Source: Gemmobacter nectariphilus DSM 15620
Lineage (GTDB): Bacteria; Pseudomonadota; Alphaproteobacteria; Rhodobacterales; Rhodobacteraceae
Assembly: GCF_000429765.1 (NCBI RefSeq)
Contig: NZ_AUCM01000007.1
Span: forward strand, 1 to 64,000
Length of the DNA: 64,000 nucleotides
Direction of reading: 5' to 3'
In this document: piece after piece, positions 25,072-34,155 of the stretch
Layout of the letters: every line of letters begins with the position of its first letter
Position numbering within the stretch: position 1 is the first letter of the stretch
The notes under the pieces: generated by a model
Databases searched by the model: none
Told to the model about the DNA's origin: nothing
The model's input: only the letters and a program-made list of their open reading frames with translations
Made by a program: the position numbers and the translations under genes

Positions 25072-25799
25072 CGGGTCGGTCCTTGTGTGTCGGCGTTTCT
25101 TGCCCGCGGTCGCATCCAACATGCAAGGGCGGTCCCCAGCATGACAACGATCAGGGCCGCGAAGATCACATCCGACAGGAAGTGGAACCCGCTGCCCAGC
25201 CGCTGGATTGCGGTCAGGCCCAGAAGGGCCAGCGCCGGCCAGAGCAGGATACGGAACCACCGCGCGGCCGGACGCCCGGCAAACCAGCCGATCCCCACGA
25301 TCAACAGCAGCACCAGCGCCGTTGCGACCGAGGTTTCGGCCGACACGAAAGAGCAGCCGACGCGGCAATAGCCAGACAGCTGCCAGGCCGCCGTAAAGGG
25401 ACCATCGCCCCCGAATTCCGCGATCTGCAATGGCCTTGCCCGTCCGATCAGCGGCTTCAGCGTGCCATTGACGATCAGGCCGGGACCAAGAAGGTAAAGC
25501 GCGATCACCAGCCCCCAGTACTGCCGCCACAGCCGGTTGCGCCGAACGATGCCGATGGCCAGCAAGATCAGCGCGACCGCGACAAAGAGGCCCGAGGCCA
25601 GCTTGTTCGACATCAGCACCGCATCCCAGACCGGGGCACCCGCCAGCGCGAACCCCGCTCCGGGGCTGTAGAACAGGCGCGCAAGCTGAAGATCGACGGC
25701 CGGGACCACCCGGAACAGCACGGCCAGCACCGCCGCCAATACGGCCAGCCCGATCAGCCAGCGCACGCAACCTTGCGTGTCATCCTTTGCGGTGGGCAT
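25068..25799 (-). CDS. PAP2-family phosphatase with altered second motif
   Basis: 243 residues with about six membrane helices. PAP2 motif 1 is KPLIGRARP (115-123) and motif 3 is RLGSGFHFLSD (200-210), both intact. The second motif, usually PSGH, reads SFVSAE (150-155), so Glu replaces the acid His. Such variants may be active on particular lipids or be impaired. The likely substrate is a lipid phosphate or pyrophosphate (undecaprenyl or lipid A), released on the periplasmic side in step with the neighbouring lipid-carrier glycosyltransferases. It overlaps LAB_N by 20 nt and GT39 by 4 nt. Confidence 0.85.
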   Translation of the reverse strand: MPTAKDDTQGCVRWLIGLAVLAAVLAVLFRVVPAVDLQLARLFYSPGAGFALAGAPVWDAVLMSNKLASGLFVAVALILLAIGIVRRNRLWRQYWGLVIALYLLGPGLIVNGTLKPLIGRARPLQIAEFGGDGPFTAAWQLSGYCRVGCSFVSAETSVATALVLLLIVGIGWFAGRPAARWFRILLWPALALLGLTAIQRLGSGFHFLSDVIFAALIVVMLGTALACWMRPRARNADTQGPTR

Positions 25800-26079
25800 G
25801 AATCAACCACAGATTTCGGGAATAGATCAAGACGCCCAGGGCCTGCCCCAGGACAAAGACAGGATCCTTGCGATAGATCGCATAGGCCAGAAGCATCACC
25901 CCGCCAGCAAGCGAGAAGTACCAGAAGGCCACAGGCATCACCGAGATCCGCGCCCGCTCCGAGGCGATCCACTGGATCAGGAACCGTGCGGTGAACATCA
26001 GCTGCGCGCTCAGGCCAAAGATGACCCAGGCCAGCTCGGTTCCGCTGTCCACATGCAGCGCTTGCATCAGCCAGGTCAT
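25780..26079 (-). CDS. Lipid A biosynthesis N-terminal (LAB_N) domain protein
   Basis: 99 residues with three membrane helices. It contains the LAB_N pattern: VIFGLSAQLMFTARFLIQWIASERARISVMP, FWYFSLAGGVMLLAYAIYRKDPVFVLGQ, GVLIYSRNLWLIHAH. This small domain occurs alone or fused in lipid A related enzymes and is often next to a GT2 dolichol-phosphate-type transferase, as here. It overlaps the GT2 stop (ATGA) and the PAP2 start. It may be a membrane partner or flippase subunit for the glycolipid made by this operon. Confidence 0.9.
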   Translation of the reverse strand: MTWLMQALHVDSGTELAWVIFGLSAQLMFTARFLIQWIASERARISVMPVAFWYFSLAGGVMLLAYAIYRKDPVFVLGQALGVLIYSRNLWLIHAHRKG

Positions 26080-26828
26080 TGCTGCCCATCCCTTGGGCCC
26101 GTAGCCCGGCGAATTTCCGTCGCGCGGGACTTTTTGCGCCGCCGCAACAGCCAGGCGACGCCGGCCAGGTCAAAGACCCCGACGATGGCGCGCTGAAGAT
26201 TGGAATAATGCGACCGCCCGCCGCCCCGGGGCCGGTGCGTCACGTCGACATGGGCAATCTGCCAGCCATCGCGCGCAAACAGGGCCGGCAGATAGCGGTG
26301 CATGTGATCAAAGTAAGGCAGGGCCAGGAACGCCTCGCGGCGAAAGCATTTCAGGCCGCAGCCGGTGTCGCGGGTTCCATCGTGCAGGATGCGGGCCCGC
26401 AGGCCGTTTGCGAACCGCGAGGCAAGCCGGCGCGCCAGCGTGTCCTGCCGTCCGACGCGCTGCCCTGCGACCAGGCCCAGCCCCTCGGCGCCGGCGGCGC
26501 GAAACGGGGCGACCAGGCGGGGCAGTTCTTCGGGCGGGTTCTGACCATCGCCGTCCAGCGTGCAGACCAGATCGAACCGCGCGGCGCCCACGCCCGAATG
26601 GATCGCGGCCGATTGCCCGCCCGATCGGTCATGCCGCAGGACGCGCAGCATCGGCCAGTCGGCCATGGCCGATTCCAGCAGGGCGGCCATACCATCATCC
26701 GAGCCGTCATCGACCACGATGATCTCGAAGGCCCCCTCTGCCTGCATGGCGCGTGCGGTCGCCTCGATCAGGGGAAGGATGTTGCTGGCCTCGTTCCGGC
26801 ACGGGATGACGACAGAGATTTGCACCAT
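26076..26828 (-). CDS. GT2 glycosyltransferase, dolichol/undecaprenyl-phosphate sugar synthase type
   Basis: 250 residues. The GT-A core shows ISVVIPCRNEASNI, VDDGSDD (39-45, nucleotide sugar), LDGDGQNPPEE (91-100, metal-binding Asp) and the RDTGCGLKCFRREAF region. It resembles polyisoprenyl-phosphate mannose/glucose synthases and ArnC. It has few or no C-terminal membrane helices (only a short hydrophobic stretch at about 215-230), so it is probably peripheral. It is first in the operon and should load a sugar onto a lipid carrier for the GT39 enzyme encoded last. Confidence 0.9.
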   Translation of the reverse strand: MVQISVVIPCRNEASNILPLIEATARAMQAEGAFEIIVVDDGSDDGMAALLESAMADWPMLRVLRHDRSGGQSAAIHSGVGAARFDLVCTLDGDGQNPPEELPRLVAPFRAAGAEGLGLVAGQRVGRQDTLARRLASRFANGLRARILHDGTRDTGCGLKCFRREAFLALPYFDHMHRYLPALFARDGWQIAHVDVTHRPRGGGRSHYSNLQRAIVGVFDLAGVAWLLRRRKKSRATEIRRATGPRDGQQ

Positions 26829-27315
26829 TGGGTCTCGATATGATTGTGAAATGATGCCCTTGAGATGGGATCAGGGTTCAACACATGGCCGGGTCGCGAA
26901 CAAGGGCGCCGAGCGGTCTGACCTTGGCTGATCGGGTCAAATACGCTCCTGCTTACGTAAGTTTGCGCTTATTGCGGGCTTTGGCGCGCAAATCGGCGTC
27001 TGAACGGCCCCCCTTTCCATGGGCAGGCTTATCACACGATCTTTGTGACAATCGTGCAACAGGGGGTCGCACCCTTCAACGATACACGAGCGCAGACCAT
27101 CGGTCGACAGATCCCGCGACCGAGGCCGACAGGAAACCGTGCGGCCTGATGGCCGGCGCATGTCCGGATGGCCCTGGTGTGACAGGGGTCTGCGGCAAAC
27201 GTCCGGGTGTGGCGATGTCTGCCGCGTCTCGATCGCGGCAGGCGCGCCCGCCCCGAGAAACCTCTGCGGGCGGCATGGGCGTGTCGCCATCCATGAAGGG
27301 CGATGGCGCCTTGCC
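26829..27315. other. Intergenic region, 487 bp, with palindromes but no gene seen
   Basis: No coding region is convincing on either strand. Three symmetric sites are visible: CTTACGTAAG (26952-26961, perfect 10-bp palindrome); TTTGCGC (26962-26968) with GCGCAAA (26986-26992); and CACGAT (27035-27040) with ATCGTG (27051-27056) around 10 nt. They lie upstream of the glycosyltransferase operon (starting at 26828, leftward) and downstream of the dpp-like operon, so an operator role for the former is plausible. Confidence 0.5.
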
Positions 27316-28113
27316 CTATCGGACCTCGGGCCTTGGCACTGCGGCCAGCAGTTTTTGCGTATAGGGATCGCGCGTTTCGGCGAACAGCGCGTCGGTCGGC
27401 CCGGATTCGACCACACGGCCCCGGTGCATCACCACGATCTCGTCCGAGATATGGCGCACCACGGACAGGTCATGGCTGATGAACAGATAGGCCAGCCCCA
27501 GGCGCGCCTGCAGCTCCATCAGAAGGTTCAGGATTTGCGACTGGATCGACACGTCCAGCGCCGACACCGCCTCGTCGCAGACGATCACTTCGGGGTTCAG
27601 CGCCAGCGCGCGGGCGATGACGATCCGCTGCTTCTGCCCGCCGGAAAATTCGCGCGGCAGCCGGTCCAGCGCAGATGCAGGCAGGCCGACCAGATCCAGC
27701 AGTTCCTGCACCCTTGCCGCGCGCGAGGCTGCGGTGCCGATGCGATGGATCTCCAGCGGTTCGGCAATGCAGTCGCGCACCTTCATGCGCGGGTTCAAGG
27801 CCGAGGCGGGATCCTGGAACACGATCTGCAAGCGCCGCGTCACGGCGTGGCGTTCGGCCGGGGTCATGGTGGCGCGGTCCTTGCCGTCGATCAGCACCTG
27901 TCCGGCGGTCGGCTGTTCCATGCCCATCACCGCATAGCCGGTGGTCGACTTGCCGCTGCCCGATTCCCCGACGATGGCCAGGGTGCGCCCGCGGTGCAGG
28001 TCAAAGCTGACCCCGTCCACCGCGCGCACATGATCGCTTGCGCGGCCCAAGAGGCCCTTGCGGATCGGGAAATGCACTTTCAGATCGCGGACCGAAACGA
28101 TGGGGGCGGTCAT
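27316..28113 (-). CDS. dppF: Oligopeptide/dipeptide ABC transporter ATP-binding protein (DppF/OppF)
   Basis: 265 residues from ATG 28113, overlapping the dppD-like stop. Walker A is GESGSGKST, the Q-loop region is IVFQDPASALNPRM, the signature FSGGQKQRIVIARAL, Walker B EVIVCDEAVSALDVSIQ, and the switch FISHDLSVVRHISD. The QDP and SGGQKQR details and the pairing with a second ATPase fit the DppD/DppF peptide importers. Residues after the core end at AVPRPEVR without the usual longer zinc-site tail. It is last in the operon. Confidence 0.92.
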   Translation of the reverse strand: MTAPIVSVRDLKVHFPIRKGLLGRASDHVRAVDGVSFDLHRGRTLAIVGESGSGKSTTGYAVMGMEQPTAGQVLIDGKDRATMTPAERHAVTRRLQIVFQDPASALNPRMKVRDCIAEPLEIHRIGTAASRAARVQELLDLVGLPASALDRLPREFSGGQKQRIVIARALALNPEVIVCDEAVSALDVSIQSQILNLLMELQARLGLAYLFISHDLSVVRHISDEIVVMHRGRVVESGPTDALFAETRDPYTQKLLAAVPRPEVR

Positions 28114-29096
28114 GGCGCAAGCTCCGTGTCGATCCGGTCGCGGTGCCAGCAGGCGCTGGCATGGCCGGGCGCGCCGGCGGGATCCAGCGGGGGAACGGCG
28201 GCGCGGCACTGGTCGGTGGCCAGCGGGCAACGGGTGTTGAACCGGCAGCCGGCGGGCCAGCTGCGGATGTCGGGCACGGCGCCGGGAATGGCGGGCAGCG
28301 CCACCTTGCGCGCGCCGTCCAGCCGCGGGATCGTGCGCAACAGCATGGTCGAATAGGGATGGCGCGGCCGGGTGAACACCTGTGCCACGGTCCCGGTTTC
28401 CACCACGCGCCCGGCATACATCACGGCCACACGGTCGGCGCTTTCGGCGACCACACCCATGTCATGGGTGATCAGCATGACCGCAGCCCCGGTTTCGCGC
28501 CGCATCTCGGCCATCAGATCCAGGATCTGTTTCTGGATCGTCACGTCCAGTGCGGTGGTGGGTTCGTCCGCGATCAGCAGGACGGGGCGGCGGATCATGG
28601 TCATGGCGATCATGATCCGCTGGCACATGCCGCCGGACAGCTCGAACGGATATTGCCCGGCGCGCAGGTCGGGGCGGTCGATCCCGACCCGCTCCAGCAT
28701 CTCGAGCATGCGGGGCCGGATGTCGGCAGACGCAATGCTGCCGTCGAGCGCCAGCGCCTCGGCGATCTGCTTGCCGACGGGCATCAGCGGGTCCAGCGAG
28801 GCGACGGGTTCTTGAAAGATCATCCCGATCCGCCCGCCGCGCAGCGGGTTCATCCGGCGTTCGGGCAAGGTATCGATGCGCGCGCCTTCCAGCTCGATCT
28901 GCCCGGCGCTCTGGCGCGCGACATCGGGCAGCAGGCGGATGATGCCCAGCGAGGCCATGCTTTTCCCGCAGCCCGATTCGCCCACCACGGCCAGGGTCTC
29001 GCCCGCCGCGATGTCAAAGGTCACGCCATCGACCACAGGCTGACCCGCAATCTCGATCCGCAGATCCTGCACGGCCAGGACGGGCGGGGCGGTCAT
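28110..29096 (-). CDS. dppD: Oligopeptide/dipeptide ABC transporter ATP-binding protein (DppD/OppD)
   Basis: 328 residues. Walker A is GESGCGKSM, where the usual Thr is followed by Met in place of the canonical GKST; signature LSGGMCQRIMIAMTM; Walker B PVLLIADEPTTALDVTIQ; switch HDMGVVAESAD. A C-terminal oligo_HPY region with the cysteine cluster (CRFNTRCPLATDQC and CWHRD) is present, as in DppD/OppD that bind a metal cluster. It overlaps the gamma-glutamyltransferase stop and the dppF-like start. Confidence 0.92.
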   Translation of the reverse strand: MTAPPVLAVQDLRIEIAGQPVVDGVTFDIAAGETLAVVGESGCGKSMASLGIIRLLPDVARQSAGQIELEGARIDTLPERRMNPLRGGRIGMIFQEPVASLDPLMPVGKQIAEALALDGSIASADIRPRMLEMLERVGIDRPDLRAGQYPFELSGGMCQRIMIAMTMIRRPVLLIADEPTTALDVTIQKQILDLMAEMRRETGAAVMLITHDMGVVAESADRVAVMYAGRVVETGTVAQVFTRPRHPYSTMLLRTIPRLDGARKVALPAIPGAVPDIRSWPAGCRFNTRCPLATDQCRAAVPPLDPAGAPGHASACWHRDRIDTELAP

Positions 29097-30646
29097 GGCG
29101 CCACCCCTTCGGCGGGGACAGCGGCGGACCAGGGGTGGTTGGGGTGCACCATGCCCAGCAGCGTGCCATCGGGCCGGCGTTCCACCGCGCTGGGAATGGC
29201 GAACTGCACCGGATAGAGCACGTCGTCGACCAGTTCCACGTCATGGCTGCGCCCGATCAGCCCGGCGGTGCCATCGGGCAACCGGCGGTCCAGCACGATC
29301 CGCGGCCCCGAGGCATCCAGCCGCGGTTGCGACAGCGCATCGCCCAGATCCATGCCATGCAGCAGCCGATAGGACAGCAGCTGCACCAGCGCGGGCATGA
29401 TCTGCCGCCCGCCCGCCGCGCCAATGGCCAGCGTCCCGCCGCCCGGCAGTTCGGCCACCACGGGGCACATGTTGGCCAGCGGCTGCGCGCCGGGCGCGAT
29501 GGAATTGGGCTGGCCGGGGCGGGGGTCGAACCACATCATGCCGTTGTTCAGCAGCACCCCGGTGCGCCCCGATGTCACCTTGGACCCAAAGCGCGACAGC
29601 AGCGTGTTGGTCAGCGAAACGGCATTGCCATGCCGGTCGATCACACTGACATGGGTGGTGCAGCCGGGGTCGATCCCGGCCCTGGCCGCGTGGCCGGCGG
29701 TGTTCAGCCGCGTGGCATAGGCCGCGCGGATCGCATCGGCCACCTGGGCATGGTGGCTGGCATCGGGTGCGGCACTTGGGCCGATCCGCCCCAGCGCATC
29801 CAGCAGCGCGGGCCCCCCCGACAGGCCCGGCATGGCCAGAACCTGCGCGCCGCCCCAGTCCTTGCGCAGCGGCGTGCCCCAGACCGGGCGATAGGCCGCC
29901 AGATCCGCCAGCGTCATGCGCCCGCCAAGGTCGGCCATGTCGGCGATCAGGTCGCGGGCAATCTGGCCGGTGTAGAAATCGGCGGCGCCTGCGCTGGCCA
30001 GACGGCGCAGCGTGGCAGGCTTTTGCCCCAGGGCCAGGCGCTGTTCGGTGCCGGTGCCGCCCACAGCCGGGGCGCGACCGTCGCGCAGCAGCATGGCGGC
30101 CGAGACCGGATCGGTCAGCAGGTTGGGCGCGTCGATCGACAGGCACAGGTTGGTGAACCAATCGACCAACAGGCCCTTGTCGGCCTCTTCGATCGCGGGG
30201 ACCAATGCCTCGGCCCAGCTGAGGGTGCCAAGGGTTTCCAGCGCCTCGGACAGGCCGGCAACGGCGCCAGGCACGCAGATGGAATGCACCCCGATCAGGT
30301 TGCGCTGACCTTCGACCTGCGGCCAGTCGAACCAGTCGCCATCCTTGCCGGGGACCAGCGGATAATCCTCGACCCGCAGGCCCATGGGCGCGCGCATGGC
30401 GAAATCCAGCGTGCGCGATTCCCCCGTAGTGCCGTCGCGCCAGATCAGGAAACCGCCGCCGCCGATCCCGCTCAGCCAGGGTTCGACCACCGACAGGACC
30501 AGCGCCGTGGTGACGGCCGCATCCATCGCATTGCCGCCGCGTGCCAGAACGGCCGCCCCGGCCCTTGCGGCCACCTCGTGCTGGGCGGCCACCATGCCGC
30601 CCCGGCCTGTCGCCATCACCTTGCCGGGGGTCCAGGTGGTGGTCAT
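29093..30646 (-). CDS. ggt: Gamma-glutamyltransferase family protein
   Basis: 517 residues. It has the N-terminal nucleophile hydrolase layout: N-terminal GMVAAQHEVAARAGAAVLARGGNAMDAAVTTALVL and GIGGGGFLIWRD. The autocleavage/nucleophile Thr lies in CTTHVSVIDRHGNAVSLTNT, followed by the small-subunit glycine loop. No signal peptide is seen, so it is cytoplasmic, unlike the periplasmic E. coli enzyme. It sits inside a peptide-import operon, which suggests hydrolysis of imported gamma-glutamyl compounds. Its start and stop overlap its neighbours. Confidence 0.9.
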   Translation of the reverse strand: MTTTWTPGKVMATGRGGMVAAQHEVAARAGAAVLARGGNAMDAAVTTALVLSVVEPWLSGIGGGGFLIWRDGTTGESRTLDFAMRAPMGLRVEDYPLVPGKDGDWFDWPQVEGQRNLIGVHSICVPGAVAGLSEALETLGTLSWAEALVPAIEEADKGLLVDWFTNLCLSIDAPNLLTDPVSAAMLLRDGRAPAVGGTGTEQRLALGQKPATLRRLASAGAADFYTGQIARDLIADMADLGGRMTLADLAAYRPVWGTPLRKDWGGAQVLAMPGLSGGPALLDALGRIGPSAAPDASHHAQVADAIRAAYATRLNTAGHAARAGIDPGCTTHVSVIDRHGNAVSLTNTLLSRFGSKVTSGRTGVLLNNGMMWFDPRPGQPNSIAPGAQPLANMCPVVAELPGGGTLAIGAAGGRQIMPALVQLLSYRLLHGMDLGDALSQPRLDASGPRIVLDRRLPDGTAGLIGRSHDVELVDDVLYPVQFAIPSAVERRPDGTLLGMVHPNHPWSAAVPAEGVAP

Positions 30647-31524
30647 CGGGCAACTCCTTTCGGCAGATGCTGGGCCAGATCGTCCAGCGCGCTATGGGCG
30701 ACAAAGCGCCCCGCATGGGTGGTGCGGTGCCAGTCGGCAATCTCGGCCGCCGTGGCGGCCCAGACATCGGATTGCGCCACGATATGGGACAAGAGCCGCT
30801 CCAGCATCGCAAGCCGCTGGGCGCGGCCCGAGATCCAGGGATGCACCGTCACCATGAACAGCTGGCCAAAGGCCCGGCCGGCCTCGAATTCCTCCAGCCA
30901 GCCCTGCCCGACTTGCGCGGCCTGGGCGGGCGGCCATTTGTCGGCCCCGCCGCCGAAGAACTTGAAGAAGATGGCATCGTCGATCTGCCATTGCACCGGA
31001 ATCTCGGTCAGGCCGTCGATGTCATAGGGGTGATCCCAGCCCATCAAGGAACTGTCATAGCCGATCCCGCGCGCCTTCAGCGCGGCCAGCATCCCGGCCG
31101 TCATCTCCCAGGCCGGGGACCGGAAGCCGACCGGGCGCAGCCCGACCTGTGCGCGGAACACGTCCAATGACCGTTCCAGCGCGGCCTCGAACATGTCCTG
31201 CGGGCAGTCGCCCACCAGTTCGTGCAGATGGCCGTGCAGGCCCACCTCGTGCCCCCGCCCGACCAGCGCGGGCAGGATGTCGGGGTGCAGCTCTGCCACG
31301 ACCGAGGGCACATAGAAGCTGCCCTTGATCCCCACCCGGTCCAGCATGTCCAGAATGCGCCACAGCCCTTCGCGCGGGCCAAAGCGGCGCTGTTCCAGCT
31401 GGCCCAAGGTGGGCGGCAGCCCGGCGCGGTTCTGCCACAGCCAAGGCGCTTCGGCATCGACGTCCACGCTGAAACACAGCGCGGACCGCTTGCCCATGGG
31501 CCAGGAATAGGCGGGCCGGTCCAT
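30643..31524 (-). CDS. Polysaccharide deacetylase family protein
   Basis: About 293 residues from ATG 31524, overlapping the SDR stop (TGATG); a GTG at 31527 is just upstream. NodB-like motifs: CFSVDVDAEA (metal/base Asp), HEVGLHGHLHE (His-x3-His), RPVGFRSPAWE. It has no signal peptide. Cytoplasmic members of this family that sit in catabolic operons often act on small amides (allantoinase-like or cyclic imides) rather than on polysaccharide, which fits the peptide-import context. The substrate is not determined. Confidence 0.9.
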   Translation of the reverse strand: MDRPAYSWPMGKRSALCFSVDVDAEAPWLWQNRAGLPPTLGQLEQRRFGPREGLWRILDMLDRVGIKGSFYVPSVVAELHPDILPALVGRGHEVGLHGHLHELVGDCPQDMFEAALERSLDVFRAQVGLRPVGFRSPAWEMTAGMLAALKARGIGYDSSLMGWDHPYDIDGLTEIPVQWQIDDAIFFKFFGGGADKWPPAQAAQVGQGWLEEFEAGRAFGQLFMVTVHPWISGRAQRLAMLERLLSHIVAQSDVWAATAAEIADWHRTTHAGRFVAHSALDDLAQHLPKGVAR

Positions 31525-32324
31525 CACAGCGCCTTTTTCTTGTCCTGATGCACAAGGATCGTGCCGGCCGAATTGCCGCCATCGACCGACAGGGTGGCCC
31601 CGGTGACATAGCTGGCCAGATCGGACGCCAGGTAGAGGATCGCCGCCGTTGCATCCTCATAGCGCGAGGCGCGGCCCAGCGGGATCGCGGCGGTGGTCGC
31701 CTTGACATGCGCCTCGGACAGCGGGCTGGCCTTGCTGCCAGCGGCAAAGCCGGGTTCGACCGCATTGCAGCGGATGCCGTATTCGGCCAGTTCCACCGCA
31801 AAGCCCTTGGTCAGCCGGTCCAGCGCGGATTTCGAGATCGAATAGGGCGCCGCCGTCGTGCGCATCTTGCGCGAGGCGCCCGACGAGATCATCACGATAT
31901 TGCCCTTGACCCCCTGCCGGACCATCTGCGTCGCGATCCCGCGCGTCAGCAGGAAGGGCGCGCGCAGGTTGATGTCAAAGATCCGGTCCCATTCGGCGGC
32001 ATCGACATCCAGCAGGAACCCGCTGGGATAGACGGCGGCGTTGTTCACCAGGATGTCCGCCGCGCCCCAGTCGCGGCCGACCATGGCGACCAGATCGTCG
32101 ATGCTGGCCGCGTCGGTCAGTTCCGTCCGGTGGGTCAGCACGGGGCGCGAGAGGGTTGCGGCCAGTTCTGCCATGGCGGCCTCGTCCCGATCCGACAGCA
32201 GCAGCGTTGCCCCGGCGGCATCGAACGCCTCGGCGATCCAGCGGCCAAACACGCCGGCGGCGCCGGTCACGATGACTTTCTTGCCGGTGAAATCGCTGCC
32301 GGGCAGCGGGTTCGGTTTGGTCAT
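31524..32324 (-). CDS. Short-chain dehydrogenase/reductase
   Basis: 266 residues. Cofactor site VTGAAGVFGRWIA near residue 20, with Asp46 after strand 2 (LLLSDRDEAA) pointing to NAD(H). It has NNAAVYP, catalytic Ser in IVMISSGASRK, and YSISK (Tyr-x3-Lys). The C-terminus DGGNSAGTILVHQDKKKAL closes the fold. It probably oxidises a hydroxy or reduces a keto product of the imported compound. It overlaps the deacetylase start. Confidence 0.92.
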   Translation of the reverse strand: MTKPNPLPGSDFTGKKVIVTGAAGVFGRWIAEAFDAAGATLLLSDRDEAAMAELAATLSRPVLTHRTELTDAASIDDLVAMVGRDWGAADILVNNAAVYPSGFLLDVDAAEWDRIFDINLRAPFLLTRGIATQMVRQGVKGNIVMISSGASRKMRTTAAPYSISKSALDRLTKGFAVELAEYGIRCNAVEPGFAAGSKASPLSEAHVKATTAAIPLGRASRYEDATAAILYLASDLASYVTGATLSVDGGNSAGTILVHQDKKKAL

Positions 32325-32341
32325 GGCAAAGCCCTTTCAGC

Positions 32342-33178
32342 TTAGCGGCGCCCCTCGACCACGTCGCGGACATGATCGCCCAGCACGTTGACCGACAGGA
32401 TCAGAAGAAACAGGAACAGGCCGGGGAACACGGCGATCCACCAGGCGGTGGTCACATAGCTGCGCCCGGCCGACAGCGTGGCGCCCCAGCTGGGGGTTGG
32501 CGGCTGAACGCCAAGGCCCAGGAAGGACAGCCCGGCCTCGAACAGCACCATCAGGCCGAATTCCAGCGTGACGACCACCATGATCGGGCCGATGATGTTG
32601 GGCAGGATATGCCGGATCAGCACCCGCGCTGTCGAGGCCCCCATGAAGCGCGACAACCGCACATAGGGCAGGTTCAACAGCCCCAGTGTCTGGCCATAGG
32701 CAACGCGCGCATAGCGGGGCCAGCGGGTGAAGGCCAGCACGACCACCACGTTGAACAGCCCGGGCCCCATGATGGCAACGGTGATGATGGCCAGCAAGAT
32801 GGCAGGCACCGACAGCACGATATCAACCAGCCGCATGATGATCATGCCGACCGCGCCGCGATACCAGCCCGCAATCATCCCCAGCGCGGTGCCGAAAATC
32901 CCGGATACGATCACCGACAGCGCGGCCACCATCAGCGACACGCGCGCGCCGTGGATCAGCCGCGACAGCAGATCGCGGCCCAGCTCGTCCGAGCCCAGCA
33001 GATAGGTGACGCCGCGCACCTCGGTTCCTGGCGCTTTCAGCCGGCCCAGCAGGTTTTGCACATTCGGATCGCGCGGGGCGATCCAGGGGGCCAGGATCGC
33101 GGCGATCACCAGCAGCGCAAGGATGCCATAGAACGGCCAGAGCCGCGGGGGAAACCAGCGTCCAAGGTTTGCGGTCAT
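32342..33178 (-). CDS. dppC: Dipeptide-type ABC transporter permease (DppC)
   Basis: 278 residues with about six membrane helices. N-terminal APWIAPRDPNVQNLLGRLKAPG precedes the binding-protein-dependent permease core with GTDELGRD-like LGSDELGRDLLSRLIHGARVSL. The EAA-type loop region is VAYGQTLGLLNLPYVRLSRFMGAS. It pairs with dppB (ATGA overlap) to form the channel for the binding protein encoded upstream. Confidence 0.93.
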   Translation of the reverse strand: MTANLGRWFPPRLWPFYGILALLVIAAILAPWIAPRDPNVQNLLGRLKAPGTEVRGVTYLLGSDELGRDLLSRLIHGARVSLMVAALSVIVSGIFGTALGMIAGWYRGAVGMIIMRLVDIVLSVPAILLAIITVAIMGPGLFNVVVVLAFTRWPRYARVAYGQTLGLLNLPYVRLSRFMGASTARVLIRHILPNIIGPIMVVVTLEFGLMVLFEAGLSFLGLGVQPPTPSWGATLSAGRSYVTTAWWIAVFPGLFLFLLILSVNVLGDHVRDVVEGRR

Positions 33179-34101
33179 TTCCCGCCCTCCAGCCGGATGC
33201 GGGGATCGACGGCGCTATACAAAAGGTCGGCCGTCAGGTTCAGAAAGATCGACACAAAGGCCCCCAGCAGCACCACAGCCTGCACGATGGGAAAGTCGCG
33301 CGCTGCGATGGATTGCATGGTCAGCTGGCCAAGGCCCGGCCAGGCGAACACGGTTTCCACGATGACCGCGCCCGACAGCAGGTTCGCGATTTCCAGGGCG
33401 GCAATCGAAATGACCGGAATGGCCCCGTTGCGCAGCACATGGCGGGTGACGACGCGCGCCATCGGCAGCCCCTTGGCCCGCGCGGCGCGGACATAGGGCT
33501 TTGACAGCTCGTCCAGCACCGCCGTGCGTGCGACGCGGGCAAAGGTGGCCATCGACAGCAGCGACAGGCAGATCGCCGGCAAGATCACGCTGGCGGCCTG
33601 CCGCGCGCCGGAGGCCGGCAGCCAGCCCAGCCAGACCGCAAACACCAGGATCAGCAGGATCCCGCTCCAGAAGGTGGGCAGGCTTTGGCCGGCCAGCACG
33701 AAGCCCATGCCGATGCGCGAGACCGGATGGTCGCGGCGCACCGCCATGAACACACCCAGCGGCACCCCGACCCCCAATGCCAGCACCAGCGCGGCCATGG
33801 CCAGCCGGATGGTGAAGGGCAGACGCGATCCCACGATATCCACCACCGGCACGTTCTGCACGATGGACTGGCCGAAATCGAGCTGCGCAAGCCCTGCCAT
33901 GTAGTCTGCAAACTGCGCCATCACGGGCCGGTCAAACCCCAGCTGGCTGCGCAGCGCGTCGATGGCCTCTTGCGTGGCGCCCTCGGGCACCATCAGCAGA
34001 ACCGGGTCGCCGGTCAGCCTTTGCAGGAAAAAGATCATCGCCGTGACGCCCAGCAGCGACACGGCGGCCTGCAGCAGACGGCGGATCAGGAATGCGCTCA
34101 T
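33175..34101 (-). CDS. dppB: Dipeptide-type ABC transporter permease (DppB)
   Basis: 308 residues. N-terminal helix LLQAAVSLLGVTAMIFFLQRL, then the DFGQS motif (LAQLDFGQSIVQNVPV), five further helices, the EAA loop KPYVRAARAKGLPMARVV, and the C-terminal VETVFAWPGLGQL and AVDPRIRL. This is the canonical DppB/OppB sequence. The binding-protein gene lies 54 bp upstream and dppC overlaps by 4 nt. Confidence 0.93.
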   Translation of the reverse strand: MSAFLIRRLLQAAVSLLGVTAMIFFLQRLTGDPVLLMVPEGATQEAIDALRSQLGFDRPVMAQFADYMAGLAQLDFGQSIVQNVPVVDIVGSRLPFTIRLAMAALVLALGVGVPLGVFMAVRRDHPVSRIGMGFVLAGQSLPTFWSGILLILVFAVWLGWLPASGARQAASVILPAICLSLLSMATFARVARTAVLDELSKPYVRAARAKGLPMARVVTRHVLRNGAIPVISIAALEIANLLSGAVIVETVFAWPGLGQLTMQSIAARDFPIVQAVVLLGAFVSIFLNLTADLLYSAVDPRIRLEGGK

Positions 34102-34155
34102 GCCAGCGGCTCCGCTCGGTGGGGCGCGCGTCCCTGGGAACGCGCGCCCTCTGGG

